64,000 bases of DNA from the NCBI GenBank assembly GCA_945910005.1, contig OX246741.1, positions 49,125,167-49,189,166 on the forward strand, written 5' to 3'. This DNA is from Isoperla grammatica. Its lineage: Eukaryota > Arthropoda > Insecta > Plecoptera > Perlodidae. The notes below the pieces were generated by a model, which searched no databases, was not told where the DNA came from, and was given only the letters and a program-made list of their open reading frames with translations. The translations under genes and the position numbers were made by a program. This document shows, piece after piece, positions 11,661-24,702 of the stretch (the stretch's first letter is position 1; each line of letters starts with the position of its first letter).

Positions 11661-12500
11661 AATTTATTTTCTATTTTATTTTTTAATTTAAAAACTATAA
11701 ATATATTCCATTAAGAAGTAGGAACACACGAATGTGCAGGCCAAACTATCTATTTCTGTGTTTTGGTTCGCTTGCATATAATGTTACGTAATAATTTATT
11801 TTAGCAATTCTGTTATTGAAATTAATTGCAGTTTGATAAGTCCTTTGCCAACGTACAAAACATGTAACTATCGAGTCATACCGACAGATACTGCTCTATG
11901 AAGGAAATCGCCCGCCGTAATCTTGAATACAGTACTTGCACATATTTATACTAAAAGGAAACAAATTACATCCATGTTGCTTTCTGTTAATCATATCAAA
12001 CTTGCTCGTCATATTTTGATAACCACACGTACTCGAATATAGGATTTTATAAATTCGATAATATAAAAACTCAAAGCTGGTACCCATTTGACAACCACCG
12101 ATTGAATCGGCTCCTCATTGGTAAACGAGAACTACTTCCCGCCGCTGGCAATCCTTACTGAGGTTTCCCTCAGTCATAAGACGAATGTTAGGATCGAGTC
12201 CTCCTATTAGTCCCCGGCCTTCCCCTTCCCACCTACACCACTAATCTAATGGATCAAGAGTGCAATATTAGCCTTCCGTCCGTCCTGGTATTGGACATCG
12301 GAATGAGTAATAAATAACTTAGACAATTATTGGTAATACATAAAAAGCATTACTAGATAACAGTCAACTATATCGTACTAATATATTGTCTCTAGACGCG
12401 ACAACGTATCGATAAAAGTAATTCGTAATAAAACGTCCGAGCCAGCCAGTCAACACATCCGTGGAGAAATAACATGAATGGGACGAATTGGTGGCAACAA
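11661..12500. other. Non-coding stretch with a possible SINE-like tail
   Basis: No gene is recognised. About 12130-12320 (ACTGAGG.TTTCCCTCAGTC.TAAGAC, then cytosine-rich sequence and an AATAAATAA end) resembles the downstream part of the tRNA-headed repeat at 22795-22995, so it may be a related retroelement tail. Confidence 0.35.
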
Positions 12501-13135
12501 TAGCTGCGTTCCAGAATTCATCCGATTACTAATCCAAGTCAGCCAAGTGTCCCTAAATGAATCTCAGATTGCAATCCAAGTGTTCCGGAAATAAGCCAAA
12601 ACAAATCAGATACGCATCCGACTCATCCGACCCGCAAGGAGATGACTGGGATGAGATTACCAGTTTTAGCGGGAAAATGGAAGCGAGTGTGGATATTATT
12701 GATATTATGGTTGAATATGAAGGGAACATTTACACGTTGACCGTGTCATATGACACGGCCATAAAAATACAAAATGGTGAGTACCGGTAATTTGTAATTT
12801 AACACGTTTGAATAGAAATTAGGCCTAGGCTGGCCCGTGATCTGGTTTTTAGGTTATGTCTACCCTGCCTTTGGTTTGAAAGCTTTTACGTGTAGGCCTA
12901 GCCTGGTTCCTAGCACCAAACTAAATACAATCAGTCTTATTTTAACCTTATTTATTTCCAGATCCAGAATTTGCTTTAAAATTTATGAAGGGACAACAAG
13001 CTACGTTTGGTCCTGCCATATTTGCCGCCATAGTTGTAATCCATCTGTTCCAATATTGTTTTGATATCCAAGGTATCCTGACGTCATAGTAGGGTATCTG
13101 GGATTACTCACGAGATGAATTCTGGAACGCAGCTA
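12501..13135 (+). mobile_element. 635-bp inverted-repeat element carrying a two-exon ORF
   Basis: The ends are 22-bp perfect inverted repeats (12501-12522, beginning TAGCTGCGTTCCAGAATTCA; and 13114-13135). Imperfect pairing continues inward (GATTACTAATCC against GGATTACTCACG). No target-site duplication could be fixed with confidence. The spliced ORF starts 34 bp inside the left repeat and stops 24 bp before the right one, so almost the whole interior is coding. Confidence 0.75.
12557..13089 (+). CDS. Two-exon small protein inside the 635-bp element, function unknown
   Basis: Exon 1 is 12557-12776 and exon 2 is 12962-13089, joined across a 185-bp intron with a consensus donor (AATG|GTGAGT) and a pyrimidine-rich acceptor (TTTATTTCCAG|AT). 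The splice creates a GAT codon and keeps the frame, giving 115 residues and a TAG stop. The N-terminal half is polar and acidic (SDSSDPQGDDWDE). The middle reads VEYEGNIYTLTVSYDTAIKI. The C-terminal part is hydrophobic (GPAIFAAIVVIHLFQYCF), long enough for a membrane segment or a buried helix. It is far too small for a DDE transposase and no family is recognised. Splice consensus, frame and exact placement between the inverted repeats argue that it is real. Confidence 0.6.
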
Positions 13136-13189
13136 CTGTCTGGCGGTGAAGGCTTGGCCGAGGCTTGGAGGTAGGGGAGACTCAGATAA

Positions 13190-13610
13190 CACGACACTCG
13201 CGACTATCGTGAGAGAAAGATAGGAAATGGCAAAAGCAGCATGAGTGAGTGAGACACATGAAACATGGGTATTGCTACTTTTGATACGGGCGAGGGGCAA
13301 TCTGCAACCAAAAATGTGACTCCAGCGCTGCCGGTAACGTGAAGCAGAACTACGACTAGCTTGTAGGCGAGGGGAAGCGGAGAGTAAAATCACAGGCGCA
13401 GATAATTTAACACGGGCAATAACTATCTATACCACCCTTTATAATCTTTGGTAATGCTTTCGTCATCAATCAATGACGTGTTTACGGTCTCGGCCAACGC
13501 GAGCAGGTATTTGAATTAGCCACGGCCGCTGGTTGGCTGCCGCTCACCACCCGTGACGCCAGCGTTACCGAAGTTGTTGTACGACTACCAACGTAACTGA
13601 AATTCTATCC
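13190..13610. repeat. Right copy of an inverted repeat (candidate P-like element terminus)
   Basis: This is the inverted counterpart of 2945-3260. An extra segment of about 110 bp (13455-13575) lies between GGTAATGC and GCGTTACC and is itself edged by short inverted repeats. Part of that segment (CCTGCTCG.GTTGGCCGAGAC to GAAAGCATTACC) occurs alone at about 57672-57735. Confidence 0.6.
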
Positions 13611-13817
13611 ACGGTCTCTTTCATGCACACAATTTTTAAAATATTATATAGCATTACATTTCTATGACTAGACCTAAAGATTTTCTTAGCTTGATGCTCC
13701 CCTCTATCGATATCTATGACCAAACATTACCCCCTGTGATAACACAACAATCATATCATATTTTAATTTATAATCAGGCATATTTGTTATGCTGGACGGT
13801 GGTCACATAACTAGAGG

Positions 13818-13973
13818 CAACCCAAGATTACCTTACACATGCTTTCGTCACAGGCAAGGCACTCGTAGCCAACCAGCGAACCGCCCGAGACACACCCGCG
13901 CAAATACCGATCGCTGATTGGCTACGAGCCCGTCGCTTGTGACGAAAACATGACAGGGTAGTCTTGGGACAAC
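13818..13973. mobile_element. Palindromic MITE of about 155 bp
   Basis: The arms CAACCCAAGATTACCTTACA..GCTTTCGTCAC and GTGACGAAAACATGACAGGG..GTCTTGGGAC pair with few mismatches. The inner arms GTAGCCAACCAGCG and CGCTGATTGGCTAC also pair. No target duplication was established. Confidence 0.65.
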
Positions 13974-13989
13974 TATATATAGGAGGAGG

Positions 13990-14110
13990 AGCTTTGCCTT
14001 TGTCAAACTAAGAATATCTGCAGTCTAGGAATGGATTCTCATTTATGAAAACTAGCTGAAAGATTCACACTGATTCATGTCGGTTAAAACGGGGCATTTC
14101 ATCACTACCC
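13990..14110. repeat. Interspersed repeat, related copy at 31455-31570
   Basis: Both copies share a block with TCATTTATAAAA..GAGCTGAAAG.TTCACAC and AAACGGGGCAT..CATCAC. One copy is outside and one is inside the 35-kb element. Confidence 0.5.
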
Positions 14111-14579
14111 AGTATAAACAATCGGTATAATGATATTTCATTTAATTTCTTGACATTGGTATGCAAATATCATCAAACAGAATCACATTATTACAGTCAA
14201 ACTTCGTTAGGACGTTTACCGTTAGGACGTTTTCACGGTTAACACGTCGAATTATGAGTTGTCACGCTCAAGTTGCATAAGACTAATGTTATTTTTATTC
14301 GTTATGACGTTCTCCAATAGCACGTTTTCACGCTTAGGACGCAATAATTTCTTTGTCCCGTGCCGACTTTATTTGCGTTTACCACGTTTTCGAGGAGCCG
14401 TGGTCTTTAAAAAATGACAGCTCATTATCTACGAGGCCTAGCTGAGACCCTTTTCCCCCCGAAGGCGACCGCCCACGTCAGTGGCAGCACAAACCCTGAA
14501 GATATCCCCCCCCCCCCCCCTCCTCAACAGGCGCCGACTAACAACAATACAGCGGCCCGCGGCGGTCTACTGTGCTCGC

Positions 14580-14587
14580 TATAAATA
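14580..14587 (+). promoter_or_regulatory. TATA box of the Tigger-like gene
   Basis: TATAAATA lies in a GC-richer region 140 bp upstream of the CENP-B-like ATG at 14720, at a plausible distance for a short 5' leader. Confidence 0.5.
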
Positions 14588-14719
14588 GACTACAGTATGC
14601 TGATTGCTGACCCACCCCAACCCTCCCGCTACCTGATCTTCGCACGTGCAGTCTGGCCCGAGTTTTGTTCAGACAGCCGTCAATGTTCTTAGTGTTATTC
14701 TACAAGCAGGTCCGTCATT

Positions 14720-14890
14720 ATGGCTAAACGAAAACCCACTCAGTTTTCTTTGAATTTAAGAAAACTGGAAATTATTGACATTGTTGATCGCAACCCCAAT
14801 AAGACGCGAACCGAATTGTTAAAAACATTAGAGATTCCCGCGTCAACACTAAACACCATTATGAAAAATAGAGTAAAGACTAAAGAATAA
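14720..14890 (+). pseudogene. Tigger/pogo transposase N-terminal fragment (CENP-B-type HTH)
   Basis: The 56-codon frame begins MAKRKPTQFS and continues with LRKLEIIDIVD, KTRTELLKTLEIP and STLNTIMKNR. This is the layout of the first helix-turn-helix (psq-like) unit of CENP-B/pogo/Tigger transposases, which binds the element's terminal repeats. The frame ends in TAA at 14888-14890, only 68 bp before the 35-kb insertion. The second HTH, the DDE catalytic domain and the C-terminal tail are absent on both sides of the insertion. Confidence 0.85.
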
Positions 14891-14949
14891 AGATTCAAGA
14901 GAACCAATTCGCGGAACCAACATGAAAGCGAGCTCGCCTTCAAACCTGG

Positions 14950-14958
14950 CTAAAATGG
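14950..14958. repeat. 9-bp target-site duplication, left copy
   Basis: CTAAAATGG directly precedes the element terminus AGGTACATTAACTTGG. The identical 9-mer follows the opposite terminus at 50056-50064. Confidence 0.9.
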
Positions 14959-17125
14959 AGGTACATTAACTTGGCCCCCCCACATTGGATTTTTGAAATT
15001 TCAACCATACCACTGAAATGTGCTAGAAATGTGCTGAAATGTGCCGTAATTAAATCGTTTTGAGCTGGTCGGATTTTTGAGATATTAAGAATTCAATGTG
15101 GGGGGGCCAAGTTAATGGCTAGCCCCCCCACATTCGATTTTTGAAATTTTTTCAATGCCACCGAAATGTGCTCGAAATGTGCTGAAATGTGCCGTAGAAA
15201 AATCGTTTTGAGCTGGTCAACTTTTTGAGATATTTTGATTTCAAGTTTGGGGGGCCAGCCCCCCCACATTGAAATTTTCAACTTTTTAATATGTCACTGA
15301 AATGTGCTCAAAATGTGCTGAAATGTGCCGTAGAAAAAACGTTTTGAGCTGGTCAAAGTTTCGAGATATTAAAGGTTCAATGTGGGGGGGCTAAGTTAAT
15401 GGCCAGCCCCCCCACATTTGATTTTTGAACTTTTTCTAATGCCACCAAAATGTGCTCGAAATGTGCTGAAATGTGCCGTACTAAAATCGTTTTGAGCTGG
15501 TCAGATTTTTTAGATACTAAGAAGTGAATGTGGGGGGGCTAGGTTAATGGTAGCCCCCCCACATTTGATTTTTGAACTTTTTATGATGCCACCGAAATGT
15601 GCTCGAAATGTGCTGAAATGTGCCGTAGAAAAATCGTTTTGAGCTGGTCGGATTTTTTAGATATTAAGAATTGAATGTGGGGGGGCTAGGTTAATGGTAG
15701 CCCCCCCACATTTGATTTTTGAACTTTTTATGATGCCACCGAAATGTGCTCGAAATGTGCTGAAATGTGCCGTAGAAAAATCGTTTTGAGCTGGTCAACT
15801 TTTTGAGATATTTTGATTTCAAGTTTGGGGGGCCAGCCCCCCCACATTAACAATTTGAACTTTTTAATATGTCACTGAAATGTGCTCGAAATGTGCTGAA
15901 ATGTGCGGTAGAAAAAACGTTTTGAGCTGGTCAAAGTTTCGAGATATTAAGAGTTCAATGTGGGGGGGCTAAGTTAATGGCTAGCCCCCCCACATTTGAT
16001 TTTTGAACTTTTTATAATGCCACTAAAATGTGCTCGAAATGTGCTGAAATGTGCCGTAATAAAATCGTTTTGAGCTGGTCGGATTTTTTAGATATTAAGA
16101 ATTGAATGTGGGGGGGCTAGGTTAATGGTAGCCCCCCCACAATTGATTTTTGAACTTTTTATGATGCCACCGAAATGTGCTCGAAATGTGCTAAAATGTG
16201 CCGTAGAAAAATCGTTTTGAGCTGGTCAACTTTTCGAGATATTTTGATTTCAAGTTTGGGGGCCAGCCCCCCCACATTAACATTTTGAACTTTTTACTAT
16301 GTCACTGAAATGTGCTCGTAATGTGCTGAAATGTGCCGTAGAAAAAACGTATTGAGCTGGTCAAAGTTTCGAGATATCAAGGGTTCAATGTGGGGGGGGG
16401 CTAGGTTAATGGTAGCCCCCCCACATTTGATTTAAAAAAAAATTTAAATGCCACCGAAATGTGCTCAAAATGTGCTGAAATGTGCCGTAGAAAAATCGTT
16501 TTGAGCTGGTCAACGTTTTGAGATATTTATATTTCAAGTTTAGGGGGGCCAGCCCCCCCCACATTAAAATGTTGAACTTTTAACTATGTCACTGAAATGT
16601 GCTCGAAATTTGCTGAAATGTGCCGTAGAAAAAACGTTTTGAGCTGGTCAAAGTTTTGACATATTAAGGGTTCAATGTGGGGGGGCTAAGTTAATGGCCG
16701 GCCCCCCCACATTTGACTTTTGAAGTTTTTATAATGCCACTGAAATGTGTTCGAAATGTGCTGAAATGTGCTGTAATGAAATCGTTTTGAGCTGGTCTGA
16801 TTTTTGAGATATTAAAAATTCAATGCGGGGGGGGGGTGGGTGGGGAGGCCAAGTTAATGGCTAGCCCCCCCACATTCGATTTTTTAAATTGTTTCAATGC
16901 CACCAAAATGTGCTTGAAAAAGTGTTGAAATGTGCCGTAGAAGAAACGGTTTGCTGGTCAACTTTTTGAGATATTTTGATTTCAAGTTTGGGGGGCCAGC
17001 CCCCCCACATTCGATTTCTGAAATGTTTTCAATACCACCGAAATGTGCTTGAAATGTGCTGAATGTGCTGAAGGAAAGTCGTTTGAGCTGGTTAAATAGT
17101 GTTAAATTGATTGTTCAATGTCGGG
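14959..17125 (+). repeat. Left terminal satellite array (about 15 monomers)
   Basis: Monomers of about 135-150 bp start at C7ACATT and end at AATGTG7. Inside each are three or four near-tandem copies of a 10-bp word (GAAATGTGCT and variants), then CCGTAGAAAAATCGTTTTGAG and CTGGTC. Three monomer types alternate, told apart by their joints (CAAGTTTGGGGGGCCAGCC, GGCTAAGTTAATGGCTAGCC and GGCTAGGTTAATGGTAGCC), giving a higher-order trimer of about 430 bp. The inner end decays near 17060-17125. Confidence 0.93.
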
Positions 17126-18760
17126 TTGGGTTGCCCATGAATATGATGGCTTCATAATGTGTACCGCCTTCGACGAGATGCCGGTGTCGGGTTGAACCTG
17201 CTTCAGCACCTTTGCGTAGCTCTTTGCTCTCCTTGCTGGTTTCGAGAGGATGGAGGATGTTATGCCGACATTACACGACTCAATACTTTCGTCAAACTTA
17301 TTGAATTCAAGAACAAAAGCGAATCAAAAACAGTTTGTTAAAAAACTGCAACAATGAAGCTTGTATTAATTGATGTTGTTTTGTCCTTGAATTCAATAAG
17401 TTTGACGAAAGTATTGAACCGTGTAATGTGGGTATTATAGTTAAAGTATAAAAAACAACTAATTTCAAGATTCGAACCCAGTCCCTCGGTCGCATACACT
17501 TCGGACATTGCGCCCCAACCACATAAGGCACAGAATACACGAATCCAACGGAGGAAAATGTGTGTTTTTTTCTAAATTATCTCAATTTGGATCAGCAACA
17601 TCACTGTGTACTAATAGATCAAGACTTAATGGGCATGAAGCCGGTGGAAATTATTATTACATTTGCAGTAGTAGGCCTATCAATTATTGTTCTATTATAA
17701 ATTTGTAACTTAAATTATTAATTGATGTAGTTCTGAATATACATGCTAAATATTTGTTTAGAGTTGGTTTTACATTTTATAGAGTCAGCAAATTGGAATC
17801 TAAATGTTCACATTATTTTTCTCTGAGAAACAAGGCTGTTGTCATAACCATTAATCCTGATGTACAGTAATAATAACTTGCATCCTATCTCTTTCTTGAA
17901 GATTAATTTTGGTCCTAAGGTCCTATTATGAAGAAAACAAATTATCTTCGAAATATTTCAGTTTGTCTATATCCTATTCTGGTTCCGTCCCGTTCTAAAT
18001 GTAAGTGTTATTATATATGTATATGTTTGTATATACTTCATGTTTATACTTACAAGTCGATCGTTTGTTTGTGTTTTATTTTGTATAACTTTGCAATTCT
18101 CACTTTTATAACTTACATTCCGCAAAAAAACATACTTTTCTATAATATAGATCCACTAAATTGGCATAGAGGGGAATATATGTTTGATATTTTATAGATT
18201 TGTAATAAGTTTCTTTAAATGTGTTGTTACTGACCGATGGGCTAAGGTTATGAGTTTTACTCTGTCCGGGGCGATGGCGGCCACGACACATGCAGATATA
18301 CAATAGCTCGTTCCTCAAACATTTTTAAAGTTATGTAAATAAGACTTGGCACGTGTGTTCTAGACAGAATAAGCTTTATGTTTTGTATGAACACAAGTTA
18401 TGGATACGTTATTACTTTTATCGCAAATCATCAAAATACAAATATCCATTTATGCGGTGGATCACTTAATTACTTCCTCCTATTGTAAAATGATAAATAA
18501 CTAAAATTCCATACATTATTATTATTGATCATAATATTATCTTTCATTTGACACCATTCACGTAATTTAATGTTACATAGAGCACTCACAACAAGTGATT
18601 TAATGGAATACTGTAATCGCTGACATTTTTCAAGATGGCGGCTAACGCACAAGGCGGATTTTGACGGACCCGAAGTATGTTATATAAAATGATATTTGTA
18701 AGCGACCCTGAAAAAATCAGCTTTCTCCTAATTTTGTCCGGGTCGGTAAAGGAAATTGGG
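17126..18760. other. Interior of the 35-kb element: palindrome and tRNA-like SINE head
   Basis: A hairpin pairs 17264-17317 with 17379-17434 (shared core CTTTCGTCAAACTTATTGAA). On the minus strand at about 17466-17530 is a tRNA-like head with an A-box GGTTGGGGCGC and a B-box GGGTTCGAATC. The same head is found at 41285-41345 on the plus strand. No coding region is recognised up to 18760. Confidence 0.55.
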
Positions 18761-19520
<760 letters not shown>

Positions 19521-19592
19521 TTGATTGATTGATTTATTCGAACAAGGTGGTTCACAAATACCAAAAATTACATATTAGTTAACGAGTACAAT

Positions 19593-20323
<731 letters not shown>

Positions 20324-20499
20324 ATTGATTTATTCGAACAAGTCGGTTCACAAATACAAATAATTACATATCAGTTAACGAGTACAATTCAGCAGGTGCA
20401 TTCACAAATTAGTTTCAAAACATTAGGTACGAAAACAAGGTGTTAAATTAAAGGGGTTAAAATATTTGGTACATAGATAGATAGATAGATAGGTAGATA

Positions 20500-21560
20500 G
20501 CCTCGCACTACGAGCAACGTTACTCTATTGTTATTTGTTAGTCTTCTCCGGGCCAAAGCCCGGGCAATGTCTGGTGTCAGAACGGATAATAAGAATAATA
20601 ATATGTCTTAAAAATCACTCATGCACCCAATGATAAACAATGATTGGACAGGAAATTCGGAAAGATTGAATGTACATTATTCATTTACATATGACATATA
20701 TTATCATAAACATCTATAATTGTATATTTCTACACAATAATACAGATATAGATAATATTTTCTTAAGAATGACTACATTAACAATTGGAAATACATCAGC
20801 AGACTTCAAGTTGAATGTAATATCACATAAAGATGGTACAATATAACAATAGTATTTATTATAAATATTATAACCAAAAAATAAAAAAGATTTTTGTTAC
20901 ATGAATTTATTATAGGCTTATTTAACAAAATTCCCTAAAGAGCTAAACATAATTATTTCCATTTTCCACTTCACGCCTAGTTATGGGGCTAAAAACAAAA
21001 TCGTGCATCATTTCATCCAATGTATGAAACTAGTGATTTTGAGGATGCATTTTATTCATGTATGGGCACCCCATAATTTTATTTTTAAGTGCCATAACTA
21101 AACGTGGCGCTCAAAATGAAAAAATATACTTTCGCATTTTAGTGCATTTTGTTAAATAGAATAAAATAATGTTACTTAAAAATAATTTTTTAATTTCATA
21201 TTTTTTAGTTAGAAAAAATCATGTAGCCCTAAATTAGTGATTAAACAGTAGCAATACATTGAGGTAATCAAGTGCATAATATTTCAGCAGTCTCTCTTGC
21301 CACAACGTGAAAATTGGACACTAGCATTTATTCCAAGTAGGCGAAAATAATGATAACACTATACCTGTTTCCGGAGACGCGAGATATATTCAATCTTACA
21401 ACATGGCTTATTCCGCCGGGATTGACAGTAATCCAAATACGCAGTTGGTGAAAAAGGTCCAGTCAAACATTTTTTTTAAACCCTCTAGCAGACGATATCG
21501 CAGAAAATGTTAGGCCTATCGGTACAAAATGTTGAATCATTTGATTGACTCTCCTACACA
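20500..21560. other. Non-coding interior of the 35-kb element
   Basis: Very AT-rich sequence with no ORF or RNA gene recognised. The only notable text is CCGGGCCAAAGCCCGGGC at about 20549, a short self-complementary stretch. Confidence 0.4.
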
Positions 21561-21564
21561 ATGA

Positions 21565-21790
21565 TGATGTGATGGTGATGGTGATGATGATGATGATGGT
21601 GATGGTGATGGTGATGGTGATGGTGATGGTGATGGTGATGGTGATGGTGATGGTGATGGTGATGGTGTTGGTGATGGTGATGGTGATGGTGATGGTGATG
21701 GTGATGGTGATGGTGATGGTGATGGTGATGGTGATGGTGATGGTGATGGTGATGGTGATGGTGATGGTGATGGTGATGGTGATGGTGATG
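21565..21790. repeat. (GGTGAT)n hexanucleotide array
   Basis: About 37 units of GGTGAT with few changes. Both strands stay open (Met-Val and Ser-Pro repeats) purely as a consequence of the repeat. Confidence 0.97.
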
Positions 21791-21799
21791 AGGAAGACT

Positions 21800-22790
21800 G
21801 ATATTGTTTAATGTATTTAAGAATTGTTATTGTAAATAGAAAATTTTGTGCAATAGTAATATTGTGTACATGTAAAAATAGCAAAAATTAATTCAAGATT
21901 TGTACTGCCTAGGTAAACTAGGGGGAAGTCAAGGATTTAAATAATTGAGCAAAATGTATGGGTATTTAAAAAACTTTAAATATATTGCAAACTAATGATT
22001 ACAAAGTAAACTGCCATTATGAACTACTCTCGAACTAATCGATGTCTGAAAATGTAATGATTTGTGCCAATGCTAGAATGGGCAGGTAGGCTACCTATAC
22101 AATATGCATCAATTATTCTAGGTTATCGTAATGAGAAATTTATACTGTTTGTAGGCCGTAGATGATACACAAATATCGAATATATTCTCTTGCAATGCAT
22201 TGTTCATGGAATTTGGAAATATACTTAACAAACAACTTCGAAATTCACTTTCCAAGTATACTGCCCCTCAACATCACGCACATTTTAGTTTGCCTTCACG
22301 CAATTACTGACTCACAAGCTGGGGGAGGGGGGAAGGGAACTCGCACACCTAACGCTATACTTACCACTACCTAAAAAATATATTTTTAAAACAATATTTA
22401 TAAAACAAAACATTCCTTGTCAGTTATCACTATTCAAGAAAGGCACGAACAACAATTGTATTCAATTTTATAATATTTTGTCTGTACTAATTAAACAGAT
22501 AAATAGTTGGGGCCGTTTTAAAAATGTTGCTCAAACAGTCCTCTGTGCAAATGGGGTATAGATATGAGTACTTCGCCTTTCATAACGGAGCAAAGGTGAA
22601 CTAAATTGTAGTGTGGTGCGAACTGTATTGTACGTATAGGTAGTACATGTGACAGTACATACAAGTAATGTATGTACTCTTGCATAATTGTATTATCTCA
22701 ATCTGATGTTTTATAACAATTTAAAAACAAATTTCAGAGACGTTAAGAAATGAATATGAATGTACCAAAAATCTTAATCCACAAACCATT
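21800..22790. other. Non-coding interior
   Basis: No supported gene or RNA. Confidence 0.4.
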
Positions 22791-22794
22791 TCTA

Positions 22795-22995
22795 TATCCG
22801 GTAGGCGGTAAGACGCGACTCTCATTCAGGAGGTTGTCGGTTGGATACCGGCCACGGCAGTCCTAACTGAAGGTGTCCTGACGTTTTCCGACAGCCCTAA
22901 GACATTCCTTCCCAAATAACTTATTACAAATACCGGAATACCTAATTAGTGATTAGACACATGGATTGTACCTGGGAAGGTGTGCTACTAAAAAT
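22795..22995 (+). mobile_element. tRNA-derived SINE candidate
   Basis: A tRNA-like head (GTAGGCGGTAAGACGCGACT as a decayed A-box region; GTCGGTTGGATACCGGCC as a B-box-like stem) is followed by a non-tRNA body. Parts of the body resemble about 12145-12320. Confidence 0.5.
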
Positions 22996-22999
22996 TATT

Positions 23000-24700
23000 A
23001 TTTCCGAAGACTTAATAAAAATACAAGCTATAATCACAAATATACATAACGATAATGAAACAACTTTCAACGCCTTTTTTTAATCATTATTCGAACAAAA
23101 AATACAGTACACATACTTAGCAATTATGCTGGGTATAACGTCAATCTATCGGAAATAATAGTAATAATATCGGAAATAATACAGACAAAGTAATATTTAT
23201 GTTTTAAGCTGGTGAGTTTGTATAATATTATGATTTACCGGTAATAATAATAAAAAAAGTAACTGGACGAGCAGCAATTTACAAGTTTAAAGACAACAAT
23301 CATAGTCCTTAATATATCGTCTCGTCACCTCACAAAAAACTAAATTTATAGCTATACGCTATACTTTTACGTTACTAAATATTTCATTTTCCGCACACCG
23401 GATCTTTTTTCATTCCAATTTTACTACATACAAAGTACAAACAGTAATGCTAAAACTAACATTACGTACATAACAGATAAATATTATGTGAGAAGCCTTT
23501 ACTTACGAATTGATTCTTGTGTGCGGCCTGACGTTATTTTGTACATTATGTATAAAAATAATATGTAGGATGCCAGTAGGCGTCGTCAGTTGGCTACCTA
23601 TATGTTTTGTGGGTGATTATGGTATAATAATGAGCAACGTGTATTATGGACTTCTGAGGCAATATAATGTAGGCCTACCTAAGAGTAAGAAATAAAGTCA
23701 ATAAGTCAATGATAATATTATAATAGCATCAGACTATAATACATTGTAGAATATATAAAATGAGTAATGAGACACAAAGTCAGGTTTAGAAGTTACATTG
23801 ATTCTAAAGCTACAAAGTTTTAAAGTTAGTTTAACCCGTATCATCAATCAGTCAATGATTATCATGTCTATAGTACAGTATATAAAATATAAGAAAATAG
23901 TAATATAATACAAGAAAAGGCTGCAAATCACATGACAACAATACGCATACAATAGGCAACAATACGAGTCAATGAGGTCCTATAATACTCCGTGACTTCA
24001 ACTCAATGAAAATACACAACATTAATGGAATATAAGATAATATGAAAAACAGGTGATAAACCAATGATACCACCAGGTGATAGACCAAGACACGTACATA
24101 GTCAAGTTTCAGAGTTGAGAAAGTATCAATTCGGTCAATGATTCACAAGATGAAACTTCTGTCAGTAGATAGACATCAAATCAACAAAATGTACAGTTAC
24201 TTGTAATGCGATTTGATATGATGAAACATTGATTGAATAAAAATGAATATTAAATAATGAATTTGAATTTGAAATTAATAAATCGTACATGAAATGTATT
24301 TTATAAATAAGCGAATGGGAAAACAGATTGTGTACTCTATCACTCGACCTAACTACTATCGGATTAAAAAATGTGTGTTTCTCGATTTTGGAATGCTATC
24401 AATAGAATAATGAATAATTATTCAACATAAAATGCACAATACAATAAAACTATTTACATTATTTTGTTATCTACTAAAAAATAACTCTAAAACGTTTATT
24501 TCATATCGTCTGTTATGTTGTTGTTACAACAATAGGACAATATGAAACCCTCAAAAGAAAAAGGTAGGTTGCTTTGTACTATCACAATTAAGTATTTATG
24601 TGACTTCAAATACAAGGGAAACACCTATTTTAATCAAATAGTAGTTCCACAGAGACTTTCAACAGAGTTTTTCAGACAGTTGTTTTGTTACTGTTTTTTT
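23000..24700. other. Non-coding, downstream of the transposase-protease gene
   Basis: AT-rich sequence with no recognised gene. It lies 3' of the minus-strand gene at 24703. No convincing polyadenylation site could be singled out among many A/T-rich candidates. Confidence 0.4.
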
Positions 24701-24702
24701 TT

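Noticed and set aside
15093..15281. 62-codon ORF, almost identical to one at 49733-49921 on the other strand
   Set aside because: Both lie inside satellite monomers and are identical because the arrays are inverted copies. Codon content follows the repeat.
21537..21884. 115-codon Ser-Pro repeat ORF on the minus strand
   Set aside because: It is fully explained by the GGTGAT array, with no non-repeat coding sequence around it.
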